A DNA stretch of 64,000 bases, from NCBI GenBank assembly GCA_022448645.1, contig JAKVBZ010000016.1, positions 1 to 64,000 of the forward strand, in the 5' to 3' direction. The translations under genes were made by a program, and so were the position numbers. The stretch is from Pirellulaceae bacterium (GTDB lineage: Bacteria; Planctomycetota; Planctomycetia; Pirellulales; Pirellulaceae). How positions within the stretch are numbered: position 1 is the stretch's first letter; each line of letters starts with the position of its first letter. Shown here piece by piece: positions 8,686 to 16,715 of this stretch. Below the pieces are notes generated by a model, which saw only the letters and a program-made list of their open reading frames with translations, was not told the origin of the DNA and ran no database searches.

Positions 8686-9005
8686 GATTCGTTCCTAGAT
8701 AGTGGGGCCCACGAATTCTCTTTTGCTTGGGCATTATACATGCTCTTTTCGAAATAATTAGGTGAGACAGGTCAGCTGCAGTCCCTGTTCAGCTGTGGGG
8801 GAACTTGTTACAAACTACCATAGGTTCTTAAGGCTATTCAAAGCTAAACGCGGTTTTAGAGAATGAGCGGAGACTTGCTGGCTTCTGGTTTGCAGGTAAC
8901 CGTGGGCTAGACCCTCAATGCCTGATGGAAAGGCTTGTCTTCCGACGGTGAACGACGGATTTGTTCTTGACTTGTTGGGCATTTGTTCGAGGTGCGGTGT
9001 AATTT
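8686..9005. other. Divergent intergenic region upstream of nrdR (320 bp)
   Basis: No gene is seen. It holds the candidate -10 for the leftward PH-domain gene and the start region of nrdR. GAGGTG about 11 bases before the nrdR ATG could serve as its ribosome-binding site. I could not identify an NrdR box. Confidence 0.5.
8733..8738 (-). promoter_or_regulatory. Candidate -10 box for the PH-domain gene
   Basis: A perfect TATAAT on the minus strand, 48 bases before the start codon. The -35 position (17-base spacer) is poor (CTAATT), so this is a -10 candidate only. Confidence 0.35.
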
Positions 9006-9488
9006 ATGAAGTGCCCTTATTGTCACGGCGACAACGACCGAGTGATCGACTCTCGTGCAAGCCTGGAAGGCTTTTCGATCCGTCGTCGACGGCAGTGTAC
9101 GGTTTGCAAGCGGCGCTATACCACCTACGAAAGGATTGAAGAACTATCCACGAAAGTGGTGAAAAAGGATGGGGTGCGAGAACCGTTGCAGCGAGAAAAG
9201 CTCCGGTCTGGAATTGCAAAAGCCTGTTGGAAACGACCCGTCAGCGACTTGCAGATTGATGACGTTGTGAACGAAGTATTGGATCAAGTAGCGTCGGAAT
9301 TCGACCAGGAGGTCCCTAGTCGAGAGATCGGCGAATGTGTGATGGAAGGACTGGCTAAACTCGATCAGGTGGCCTATGTGCGGTTTGCGAGTGTGTATCG
9401 TGAATTCAAGGATGTTCGTGACTTTGTAGAAGAGCTTCAGCCAATGCTGGACGCTGCGGAACACAAAGATGCGAAGAAGAGCAGCTGA
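9006..9488 (+). CDS. nrdR: Transcriptional repressor NrdR
   Basis: A 160-residue repressor of ribonucleotide reductase genes. The N-terminal zinc ribbon is MKCPYCHGDNDRVIDSRAS followed by CTVCKRRY, giving Cys pairs at 3/6 and 31/34. The ATP-cone domain occupies about 46-136 (VVKKDGVREPLQREKL...VAYVRFASVYREFKDV). The ATP-cone senses ATP/dATP, and the zinc ribbon binds NrdR boxes ahead of nrd operons. Length and motif order match the family exactly. No nrd gene is in the window, so it acts in trans. It is convergent with the polyprenyl synthase gene, with only 10 bases between their stops. Confidence 0.96.
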   Translation: MKCPYCHGDNDRVIDSRASLEGFSIRRRRQCTVCKRRYTTYERIEELSTKVVKKDGVREPLQREKLRSGIAKACWKRPVSDLQIDDVVNEVLDQVASEFDQEVPSREIGECVMEGLAKLDQVAYVRFASVYREFKDVRDFVEELQPMLDAAEHKDAKKSS

Positions 9489-9498
9489 GGCACATTGT

Positions 9499-10620
9499 TT
9501 AGCGAGAGCGGTGTAGAACGAACTCGGGAATTTGCCGAAGCGTGTCCAGCGCTTCATTTCCCGGAAGTGGTTCGAGTGCTTGGAATGCTTGTCGAGCAAA
9601 TGATTCAGCCTTTTGTTTGACGTAATTTTCTGTGTCAAATCGCTCAAACCAGGGCTGGAGAATCTCACGACCGTTGGTGCCAGCTTGTGTCAATGATGTC
9701 AGTACGTGCGATTTGTCTGCACTGTCAAGTTGCTCCAGGACGTGGATCAAGGGCAATGTAGGTTTGTGTTGGTTCAAATCGGTACCTAAGGATTTACCCA
9801 CTTTGTCTTCTGTGCCTACCACATCCAACAGGTCATCAATGATCTGAAAGGCGATTCCGAGGTTCAGCCCATAGGAAGCAAACCGGTTGACGATTTCTTC
9901 ATCGCTGTTACCGTCTTCATCGCTGTTACCAAAGTAGGCTCCCAAGCGGCAGGCGCATTCGCAAAGAGATGCGGTTTTGGCCGTAATGATGTCGAGGTAC
10001 GTCGCTTCGCCAAGGTCAAAATGAGTACAGCTGCGAATCTGACGTAGCTCTCCTTCACACACAATGTTGGTGGCTTTGCCTATGGTCTGGCAGGCAAAGT
10101 TCGAACCGAGCGTACTTGCGAGGTAGAACGCATGGGTGAACAAGTAGTCACCCAACAACACGCTTGGTTTATTGTCCCAGCGTTCGTTACAAGTTTCCAC
10201 GTGACGTCGAAGTGTTGCTTCGTCGAGCACGTCGTCGTGGATCAGTGTGGCAGTATGGATCATTTCGACCACGGCTGCCAAGACTAGGTGGGCTGGTACG
10301 ACACGTCCGTTAGCCTTCGCACTTAATAGAAGTAATACGGGACGTAGTCTCTTGCCACCCAAACGGCAACCATGCTGAATCATTTCGTCCACTTCATTGT
10401 GTGTGGACCTTAGTTCTTTCTGCAGGAGAACTTCGCTTTGTTGTAATTCCTCAAAGACCGGTGCATACAGGATCTGTAGCTCGACGGGAAGCGTTTCGGT
10501 GTCGTGGATCACTTGGCTCACAAGTTGATTTCCTTTAGGCAGTCGAGTTCCGTCCGTATCTGTTCGCAGCGTGTTATTGAGGTCGCTGAAAATCCCCACT
10601 TCGTCCACCAGATTTTTCAT
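9499..10620 (-). CDS. Long-chain polyprenyl diphosphate synthase
   Basis: A trans-prenyltransferase of about 373 residues that condenses isopentenyl diphosphate onto an allylic primer, probably for a menaquinone side chain or similar lipid. The first Asp-rich motif is [11 protein letters not shown] and the second is [25 protein letters not shown]. The octa/heptaprenyl-type blocks [18 protein letters not shown] and GDYLFTHAF are present. Large side chains are lacking just ahead of the first motif ([12 protein letters not shown]), consistent with long products. An 18-bp tandem duplication encodes [12 protein letters not shown] in a surface loop. The annotated ATG lies inside moaC (47-base overlap). 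Product length cannot be read from sequence alone. Confidence 0.9.
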   Translation of the reverse strand: MKNLVDEVGIFSDLNNTLRTDTDGTRLPKGNQLVSQVIHDTETLPVELQILYAPVFEELQQSEVLLQKELRSTHNEVDEMIQHGCRLGGKRLRPVLLLLSAKANGRVVPAHLVLAAVVEMIHTATLIHDDVLDEATLRRHVETCNERWDNKPSVLLGDYLFTHAFYLASTLGSNFACQTIGKATNIVCEGELRQIRSCTHFDLGEATYLDIITAKTASLCECACRLGAYFGNSDEDGNSDEEIVNRFASYGLNLGIAFQIIDDLLDVVGTEDKVGKSLGTDLNQHKPTLPLIHVLEQLDSADKSHVLTSLTQAGTNGREILQPWFERFDTENYVKQKAESFARQAFQALEPLPGNEALDTLRQIPEFVLHRSR

Positions 10621-11050
10621 CTAGTTGAATCTGCTCAATGATCATTTCACGATCCACCGATTTACACATATCGTAAATGGTTAGGGCGGCCACGCTGACT
10701 GCTGTCAAAGCTTCCATTTCTACTCCGGTTTTTGCCGTGGTGCGTACTTCTGACGTGATTTCCAACCGATCCTCGGCAATGATTTCTAGGGAAACCTGTA
10801 CGGAATTCAGCGAAAGCGGATGACACAAAGGAATGACGTCCGAAGTTCTTTTGGCTGCCATGATGCCAGCTAATCGGGCGACTTGAAAAACGTCACCTTT
10901 TTCCAATTGGCCGGCCTGGATGCGCTCTAATGTGGCTGGAAGTAGCCGAATACGACTACTCGCGCGTGCGAAACGATCGGTGACCGATTTGCCACCGACA
11001 TCCACCATACGGGCGGCCCCGGATTCGTCAATGTGCGTAAAATCGTCCAT
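10574..11050 (-). CDS. moaC: Cyclic pyranopterin monophosphate synthase MoaC
   Basis: A 158-residue enzyme of molybdopterin synthesis that converts 3',8-cyclo-7,8-dihydro-GTP to cyclic pyranopterin monophosphate. Family blocks are all present: [48 protein letters not shown] and the basic YDMCKSVDR active-site helix. It ends in [12 protein letters not shown], as expected. It is upstream of and overlaps the polyprenyl synthase gene on the same strand. No other moa or moe gene is nearby. The tungstate transporter at 61-63 kb would supply a metal for the same cofactor. Confidence 0.97.
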   Translation of the reverse strand: MDDFTHIDESGAARMVDVGGKSVTDRFARASSRIRLLPATLERIQAGQLEKGDVFQVARLAGIMAAKRTSDVIPLCHPLSLNSVQVSLEIIAEDRLEITSEVRTTAKTGVEMEALTAVSVAALTIYDMCKSVDREMIIEQIQLDEKSGGRSGDFQRPQ

Positions 11051-11332
11051 CGTTTCTCTAGGGAAGGTTTCCTCATTCTAGGGTTGTGGAGCTGCACGTC
11101 GAGGGGTAACTGGTGACATTCACCCATCTGACTCAGCTACAGTCGATTCCTAGGTACCTGGTTCAAAAATGAGTAGCTGGGTGCGGAAGCTGATTGTGGA
11201 CAAAATGCGACCAGGAAAGTCCTCTCAAGTTGTCCTGCACGGTGTTTGTCAGCCTGTCAATGAAAAGATCGAACTCCATGCACGCTGGAGTCGTTGTGAT
11301 TTGGCTGGCCCAGAGTCGGGTAGAATGGGCAA

Positions 11333-11555
11333 GGGCTGGTCGGGACCGGGAATTCCGGACCAGCCCCAGCCGAATCATTCGGCTGTCCCAAATATAGCTT
11401 TATGAACCTCTTTTGACTCATGGGTCTCTGAAGTTGAGGCCCTAGTGTCAGAGGTAATTATCCGTCGTGGGGGTCTGTCCACGACGGTTTGAATATCGGC
11501 GCGGCGATCTATGCTGTTTATCAGGCGGGAACTGGTCGTTTGAGGACCAGTTCCC
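11333..11555. ncRNA. Candidate structured RNA (five or six hairpins), family unknown
   Basis: Within 223 bases there are a 9-bp stem (GGGCTGGTC/GACCAGCCC), an 8-bp stem with 3-base loop (CAGCCGAA/TTCGGCTG), a 5+3-bp stem enclosing a 7-bp stem (GGGTCTC/GAGGCCC, one G-T pair), a 9-bp stem (CCGTCGTGG/CCACGACGG) and an 11-bp stem (GGGAACTGGTC/GACCAGTTCCC). This density of perfect stems is unlike the other gaps in the window. I cannot assign it to a known RNA family, and the strand is undetermined. Confidence 0.25.
11527..11555 (-). terminator. Strong hairpin after the HTH/receiver gene
   Basis: A perfect 11-bp inverted repeat with a 7-base loop, 12 bases beyond the stop codon of the leftward regulator gene. 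No U-tract follows, so it may act as a 3'-end stabiliser or as part of a larger RNA structure. Confidence 0.4.
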
Positions 11556-11567
11556 TTGTCAAGGTAC

Positions 11568-12140
11568 TCAGACGAGTTCCTTTTTGTTACTGATCAGTGT
11601 TCGCAACCGCTCCGCGAGGAGACGGGCGTCGAACGGCTTTTTGAACGTCTCGTTGATTGTCGACCGATCGAAACTGACGCTGCCGCCGTCATCCGGCAAC
11701 AGGGCAATTAAGATCGTTTCGGAAAAATCATTGTTGCGGCGTAGATTTTGGCAAATCTGCAACGCTTCGACTTTGCCGATCGAAAAATCGACGATGATGC
11801 AGTCCGGATGAAAACTCTCAGACTGAATTCCAGCTTCAAAGCCACTAGCTGCTACGGCAAGCTTGAAGGACTTTTCCGGAGGTAATTCACGCTTCAGGTT
11901 TTCGATTAATACTTGATCTTGAGCAACGACCAATACTTTGGCCATTGTTTCATCTTCAAGGTCACCCAAGGGCATTCCGTGCTCTTTGAGGAACTTAATC
12001 AAGTATTCACGGGGAATTCGACGGTCCTGTGATCCGGGGATTCGGTATCCCTTAAGACGTCCCGAATCGAACCATTTGCTCACAGTGCGCGGGGCCACTT
12101 TGCAGATCTTTGCGACCTGACCTGTTGTGAAGACCTTCAT
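11568..12140 (-). CDS. HTH DNA-binding protein with C-terminal pseudo-receiver domain
   Basis: A 190-residue regulator. The N-terminus is a MerR/BldC-like helix-turn-helix (about 1-60: MKVFTTGQVAKICKVAPRTV, then the RLKGYRIPGSQDRRIPRE wing). The C-terminus (about 65-190) has a response-regulator receiver fold, so the domain order is the reverse of usual. The phospho-acceptor Asp (IIVDFSIG) and the Lys (TFKKPFD) are present. The acidic pair after strand 1 reads VVAQDQ and the Thr/Ser switch region reads ALLPDD, so phosphorylation control is doubtful. I chose ATG 12140 because GGAG lies eight bases before it; the frame extends upstream to 12245. A palindrome sits 40 bases upstream. Confidence 0.82.
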   Translation of the reverse strand: MKVFTTGQVAKICKVAPRTVSKWFDSGRLKGYRIPGSQDRRIPREYLIKFLKEHGMPLGDLEDETMAKVLVVAQDQVLIENLKRELPPEKSFKLAVAASGFEAGIQSESFHPDCIIVDFSIGKVEALQICQNLRRNNDFSETILIALLPDDGGSVSFDRSTINETFKKPFDARLLAERLRTLISNKKELV

Positions 12141-12179
12141 TGCAGGTTCTCCATTACTCTCTCGTTTACTTGACCACCA

Positions 12180-12203
12180 ACTGTGACAGAAATCCATCAC
12201 AGT
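12180..12203. promoter_or_regulatory. Palindromic operator candidate upstream of the HTH/receiver gene
   Basis: ACTGTGA-N10-TCACAGT, a perfect 7-bp inverted repeat whose near end is 39 bases before the start codon at 12140. The geometry suits a dimeric DNA-binding protein, possibly the regulator itself. It could alternatively form a hairpin in the mRNA leader. Confidence 0.35.
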
Positions 12204-12983
12204 GTTATGGCCCCCTCGCCGATGCCGTACATCCGGAACTTCCAAAGGTTATTCTGGACTAACATCAACGTCTGGGTCGGGGCCTCACGATATTTCGCTT
12301 CATTGAGGCTTGGGTACAGCTCCTTCTGATCCTCGCCTTGATTTCGTAATCGGCACCGATGTATCCGGCGCTCCCACGCATGCGTCTTGGACACAGCGGG
12401 ACAGTTCCATTTAAATCGGGAAAACCGATTGCGGCGAGGCTTTGGGCGGGGTGAAAGCTGGCAGGAGGCGAGAATCGTAGTCGGGTCAGACCGTGATCGC
12501 TCACCCTGATTGGCTGGATGCCATCTGGCAGTTTCCCCCCCGGGAAAGATGTCCGGACTTGAAACCATGATAAGTTTCAGTGTCCAGAACACGTCTTCCG
12601 TAAGTTAACTTCGATTCGAAAGGCCTGATGACTTTAGAAACTTTCTCACATCGTAACGAGCAGGGGGATCGAACGGCTGATAATAGCGTGTTGGATGTCA
12701 CTGATATGGCAGACCCTAACGATGTAACGCATTGGCACGGCTGCTGTTAAGAGTGGGGATGATAAAAGGATTGATGATGAAAGACTAGTTGACTGGTCAG
12801 CATGGAAAAAACAGGTGAAACGTTTTTCATGGCTGGTACCGGGTGTGAATACGGCAAACGACTTTGCCGGTAGAGTGGATTTTAACGTTTGGTGGGGAGG
12901 TCCAGCACGGGCGGAACTCGTCTCACAGCCGTCGGGGCGGATAGCTTGTTGGTGCGGAATGATGGTTGCTGGCAGGAAAGCGG
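12204..12983. other. Intergenic region between smc and the HTH/receiver gene (780 bp)
   Basis: This is the longest gap without a recognisable gene. Reading frames on both strands have no protein-like composition, family motif or ribosome-binding site. A long imperfect inverted repeat occupies 12541-12599 (outer GGAA/TTCC, inner GGAC-GAAAC/GTTTC-GTCC). The left part probably contains the promoter and leader of the leftward regulator. Both flanking genes run leftward, so the part next to 12983 is the smc 3' region. Confidence 0.45.
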
Positions 12984-15900
12984 TCAGGCCGCTCCGCGTT
13001 CATTGTCGTCGTCATCATCATTGCCTGCGGCGACAGCTTGCTCGCTAATCTGTCCGTCTTCTCCGACGTCATCGAACCGTACGGAGACTCTCTTCGAGAT
13101 ACCGGACTCCTGCATGGTCACACCGTATAGCGTGGTAGCTGAGGTCATTGTTTTCTTGGAATGGGTGACGACGACAAATTTGGTCCAGTTCAAGAATTCT
13201 TTGAGGACCCCGGTAAACCGCTCAATGTTTGCCTCGTCGAGTGGTCCATCGACCTCATCGAGTACACAGAAGGGGCTTGGCCGGTACTGAAAGATCGCTA
13301 GCAGTAGGGTAACGGCGGTTAAGGCTCTTTCGCCACCACTTAGCAAGGAGAGTCCGAGTGAGTTCTTTCCTGGCGGTGTCGCGACGATATCGATGCCACT
13401 TTCGAGGATATCTACGCCTTCTTCGAGCACAATGTCGGCTCGTCCTCCGCCAAACGTCTTGCGGAAAAGTACTTGGAAATTACTACGGATGGCGTCTAAA
13501 GTCTCAGTAAAGAGTTTTCTGCTATCGGCGTTGATCTTGCGCACGATTTTTTCGAGTGATTCTTTGGCCTCCAATAAGTCATCATGTTGTTGTTTCAGTG
13601 TGCTGTGCCGTGCGTCCAGGTCTTCTAGTTCAGCAAGTGCATGCATGTTGACTGCACCGATGTTGTTAATGCGACGGCGCAATTCGAGAATCTCTTGGTC
13701 GATTTCTTCTCGTAGTTTCTCTTCTTCCACTGTAGTGGATTCGTTTATCTCGGAGAGTTCTATCTCATATTCATCACGGAGGCGACTTGCCAAATTTTCT
13801 CGTTCATGGCGAACTCGATCGGCTTCTAGCTCGTTCTGATGGAGCTGCTGTTCCAGTTCACGGACTTGTTGACGTGACTGAACGGAGTGGCGTACTATTT
13901 CGCTGCGTTCGCGTGAAAGGTTTTGCCGCTGGTCGACAAAAGCGGCAACCTCACGAACGACAGCTTCCTTTTCTAAAAAGACACTTGCTAGCTCACTGCT
14001 GGTGGCCAGAATGTTTCTCTCTGCCTCTAATTGCCGCATCTGGTCGGCTTCTAGTTGCCGTTGCAACTCGGCCATGGTGCGCTGGCGTTCGTCTTGTTCA
14101 CGTTGGTATTGTGCAAAGGCGGCCCGATGAGATTCGAGACTCTGTTCGCTCTTGGCAAGCTCCACTTTGGCTTCGGTGACGTTTTTAGTGGAACGTTGGC
14201 ATTGTTCTTCCAAGGTCTCTATTTGTCGTTCAAGTGTTGTCAACGATTGCTCGATATCCGTGACTTGAGATTCCATTTGCAACATGTTGTTTTGAAGGGT
14301 AGTAACCTGCTGCAAGGCGGCATCGCGCTGTTGAAGATATTCAGTTTGTTCGGCGGCGACCGATTGTTGGTCGGCGACAATCTGATGCAGACGTTGTGAA
14401 TTCGTATCGAATCTGAGTTGGTGTTCGTCGACAGCACGGACCAATTCTTCCAGTTTGGTTTGCTGTTCAACCTGATGTGCGTCACCGTCGCGGATGAGCT
14501 GATCAAATTGAGTGATTTCAAGCTCTGTCTGTTGGTGACTCTGTTTCAAGGTGATTAACTTTTCGCGTAGAGCACGCAATTCGCTCCTGCGAGAGATGAC
14601 ACCGCTGGTTGTTTGGCGTGAGCCGACAACGAGCGAACCGTCCGTATCAAGAAGATCTCCTGTGCGAGTGACCAAACGGCGTGGTGCCGGCAAATCCTGG
14701 GCCAGTCTTAAAGCGTGATCCAAATCTTCTACGAACCAAGTTTGTCCCAATAGTTGCTGTACGAGAGTATCGAGAGGACCGCTGGACGCCACGAATTGAT
14801 CAGCTCGCCCTAACACACCAGGCTTGCCTGCCAATCTGGTGTCGAGCGTCGCGTCACGCGTTAGAGGGTCATCACTGGAAAGAAAACCGACTCGACCTTT
14901 TAGCTGCAATCCACCGGTGCGTAACTGGTCTAACAGAGAATGTCCTTGGAGAACGACGTAGTGAGCCAGGTCGCCTAAGGCGACCTCTACCATCGGAGCC
15001 GCATCGACGTTGACGTGGATCAGGTCAGCAACCAATCCGATGACGTCGGTGAAGGGGCCGGATGTGGCTTCGCGGGACCGGCGCAAGATTTCTTTGGCGC
15101 CCGCATTCACTCCTTCGAGCCGTTGCTCCATTTCCTGTAAGACATTGGCTCGTTCGCTGCAGGAAGCGATTTCTCCTTGAAGTTGTAAGGAATCTTGTTG
15201 TTTCTGCCGTAAGTTTTGACGATTACTGGAAAGATGATACTTGGTGTTATCAAGCAATACTTGATGGGAGTTACGTTGTTCCGTTAAAGTCTTGATCTGA
15301 GTTGCTAAATCGTTGACGGCCGTCGAATGTTCCTGGTGGGCGGGATGCAGTTGACGAAGGCGTTCGGCACACTGTTCGGCGGCAGATTCTGCCGTTGTAT
15401 GTTGTGATTCAGCCGCATTCAGGTTTTTGGAGACGACGCCTATCTGATTTAACAATTCTCGGTGCTGTTCCCGCTGTGCGTCCGTGTCACTGCGTGTCTG
15501 CGACATCTGCCGATTCAATTCTGCCAATTGCTGTTCGGCCGTATGGACGCGGTCGGACACGACTGAAAAGTCTGTCTCAGCGGCCACCACCAAACGGTCC
15601 GTTTCTTGCAATTGGACTGCCAGATCACCAGCGCGGGCACCCAGCCGTCCCAGGTGGCGGCGATGAATGCTTAAGGCATCTTCTAGTTCAAGAGACCTCC
15701 TGCGTTCTGAGTCTGCTGTGGAGATTCCGCTTGCGATTAGTTCTCGCACGTGAGCTGCGCGGGCGTCGTGGTCTTGCGTAGACTCACGAATCGTTTCGAT
15801 GGTGGCTTCGATTTGAAGAGCATCGGCCTCTAACTTTTCCGCTTGAGTCGCCTCGGCCAGCGCTTCGTCTCGGATTGAATTGGCTTGAGACTCTGCCTGC

Positions 15901-16628
15901 TGGAGGCGTAACGAGAGATCGTGCCAATCTGCGTGGCCGACCTGCGTCCGCAAATGTTGTAGCCGTTCGGTGTATTCTTTGTACTTCCTGGCTTTTCCAG
16001 CCTGAGATTTGACGCCTCTTAAACGGCTGTCGACTTCGTCAACAATGTCGGCCAAGCGAACAAGATTCTGGTCGACTCGTTCTAGGCGTCGCGCACATTC
16101 AGACTTTTTGGCTTTGAACCGACTGATTCCCGCTGCTTCTTCAAAGATGGCCCGCCGTTGATGCGGAGATGCCGCAAGCAATACGTCCACTTTGCCCTGT
16201 TCGATCAAACTGTAGGCACCGGCACCGGCACCCGTTCCACGAAACAAGTCGCGGATGTCTCGCAGCCGGGAGGGTTGGCCATTGATGAGGTATTCTCCCT
16301 CCCCACTACGGTAGACTCGACGAGTCACATGGACTTCGGGAGCATCGACATCGAATTGGGCCGTGGAATTGTCGAACACAAGCGTCGCTTCCGCCGTGTT
16401 CATAGCGCGGCGATTGCCGGCAGACGCCCCTTTGAAGATCACGTCGGCCATCTCCTGGCCGCGCAGGCTTTTGGCGCTTTGCTCGCCCAAAACCCATTTG
16501 ATAGCGTCGACGATATTTGATTTTCCGGAGCCGTTGGGTCCTACAACAACGGTGATCCCTTCGGGAAAATCAAAACGCGTTTTATCCGCGAAGCTCTTAA
16601 AGCCGACTAATTCGAGTGCCTTCAGCAT
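12984..16628 (-). CDS. smc: Chromosome segregation ATPase SMC
   Basis: A full-length 1214-residue SMC protein, the core of bacterial condensin. The N-terminal head has Walker A GPNGSGKSN (about 32-40) and the Q-loop WVLGEQSAKSLRG. Two long coiled coils (about 165-500 and 690-1020) flank a hinge (about 525-680, FTDVIGLVADLIHV...HYVVLQGHSLLDQL). The C-terminal head has the signature LLSGGERALTA and Walker B FCVLDEVDGPLDEAN, where the usual Ala is Gly. It closes and loads DNA loops together with ScpA/ScpB, which are not in the window. The tail ends in an Asp run (NDDDDDNE). The start MLKALELVGFKSFADKT is typical of the family. Confidence 0.97.
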   Translation of the reverse strand: MLKALELVGFKSFADKTRFDFPEGITVVVGPNGSGKSNIVDAIKWVLGEQSAKSLRGQEMADVIFKGASAGNRRAMNTAEATLVFDNSTAQFDVDAPEVHVTRRVYRSGEGEYLINGQPSRLRDIRDLFRGTGAGAGAYSLIEQGKVDVLLAASPHQRRAIFEEAAGISRFKAKKSECARRLERVDQNLVRLADIVDEVDSRLRGVKSQAGKARKYKEYTERLQHLRTQVGHADWHDLSLRLQQAESQANSIRDEALAEATQAEKLEADALQIEATIETIRESTQDHDARAAHVRELIASGISTADSERRRSLELEDALSIHRRHLGRLGARAGDLAVQLQETDRLVVAAETDFSVVSDRVHTAEQQLAELNRQMSQTRSDTDAQREQHRELLNQIGVVSKNLNAAESQHTTAESAAEQCAERLRQLHPAHQEHSTAVNDLATQIKTLTEQRNSHQVLLDNTKYHLSSNRQNLRQKQQDSLQLQGEIASCSERANVLQEMEQRLEGVNAGAKEILRRSREATSGPFTDVIGLVADLIHVNVDAAPMVEVALGDLAHYVVLQGHSLLDQLRTGGLQLKGRVGFLSSDDPLTRDATLDTRLAGKPGVLGRADQFVASSGPLDTLVQQLLGQTWFVEDLDHALRLAQDLPAPRRLVTRTGDLLDTDGSLVVGSRQTTSGVISRRSELRALREKLITLKQSHQQTELEITQFDQLIRDGDAHQVEQQTKLEELVRAVDEHQLRFDTNSQRLHQIVADQQSVAAEQTEYLQQRDAALQQVTTLQNNMLQMESQVTDIEQSLTTLERQIETLEEQCQRSTKNVTEAKVELAKSEQSLESHRAAFAQYQREQDERQRTMAELQRQLEADQMRQLEAERNILATSSELASVFLEKEAVVREVAAFVDQRQNLSRERSEIVRHSVQSRQQVRELEQQLHQNELEADRVRHERENLASRLRDEYEIELSEINESTTVEEEKLREEIDQEILELRRRINNIGAVNMHALAELEDLDARHSTLKQQHDDLLEAKESLEKIVRKINADSRKLFTETLDAIRSNFQVLFRKTFGGGRADIVLEEGVDILESGIDIVATPPGKNSLGLSLLSGGERALTAVTLLLAIFQYRPSPFCVLDEVDGPLDEANIERFTGVLKEFLNWTKFVVVTHSKKTMTSATTLYGVTMQESGISKRVSVRFDDVGEDGQISEQAVAAGNDDDDDNERGAA

Positions 16629-16715
16629 GACTTAACACGTGCAGTTCTCGGCTCAGGAGCTGAAAAGGATTAAAGCGACCGTGAGGCGAAGAGCCCCGAA
16701 GCCATTCTTGTCTGT

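Larger units (their letters stand above)
11051..11567. other. Intergenic region rich in stem-loops (517 bp)
   Basis: No protein-coding gene is convincing here. The right half carries a run of strong inverted repeats: 11333-11366, 11367-11385, 11407-11454 (two nested stems), 11462-11487 and 11527-11555. It lies between two leftward genes, downstream of the HTH/receiver regulator and upstream of moaC. It could contain a structured RNA on either strand, or a chain of terminators. Confidence 0.5.

Noticed and set aside
11169..11405. 78-codon rightward frame in the stem-loop region
   Set aside because: Much of it is inverted-repeat DNA read as protein (QPQPNHSAVP) and no ribosome-binding site precedes it.
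11462..11500. Resemblance of GTCCACGAC...ATCGG to the 3' part of E. coli RNase P RNA
   Set aside because: The diagnostic ACAGAA and the GAGGAAAGTCC core in correct spacing are absent, so I regard the match as chance.
12655..12680. GATCGAAC on the plus strand resembling a reversed tRNA T-loop
   Set aside because: The neighbouring bases do not form a T-stem and no other tRNA arms are present.
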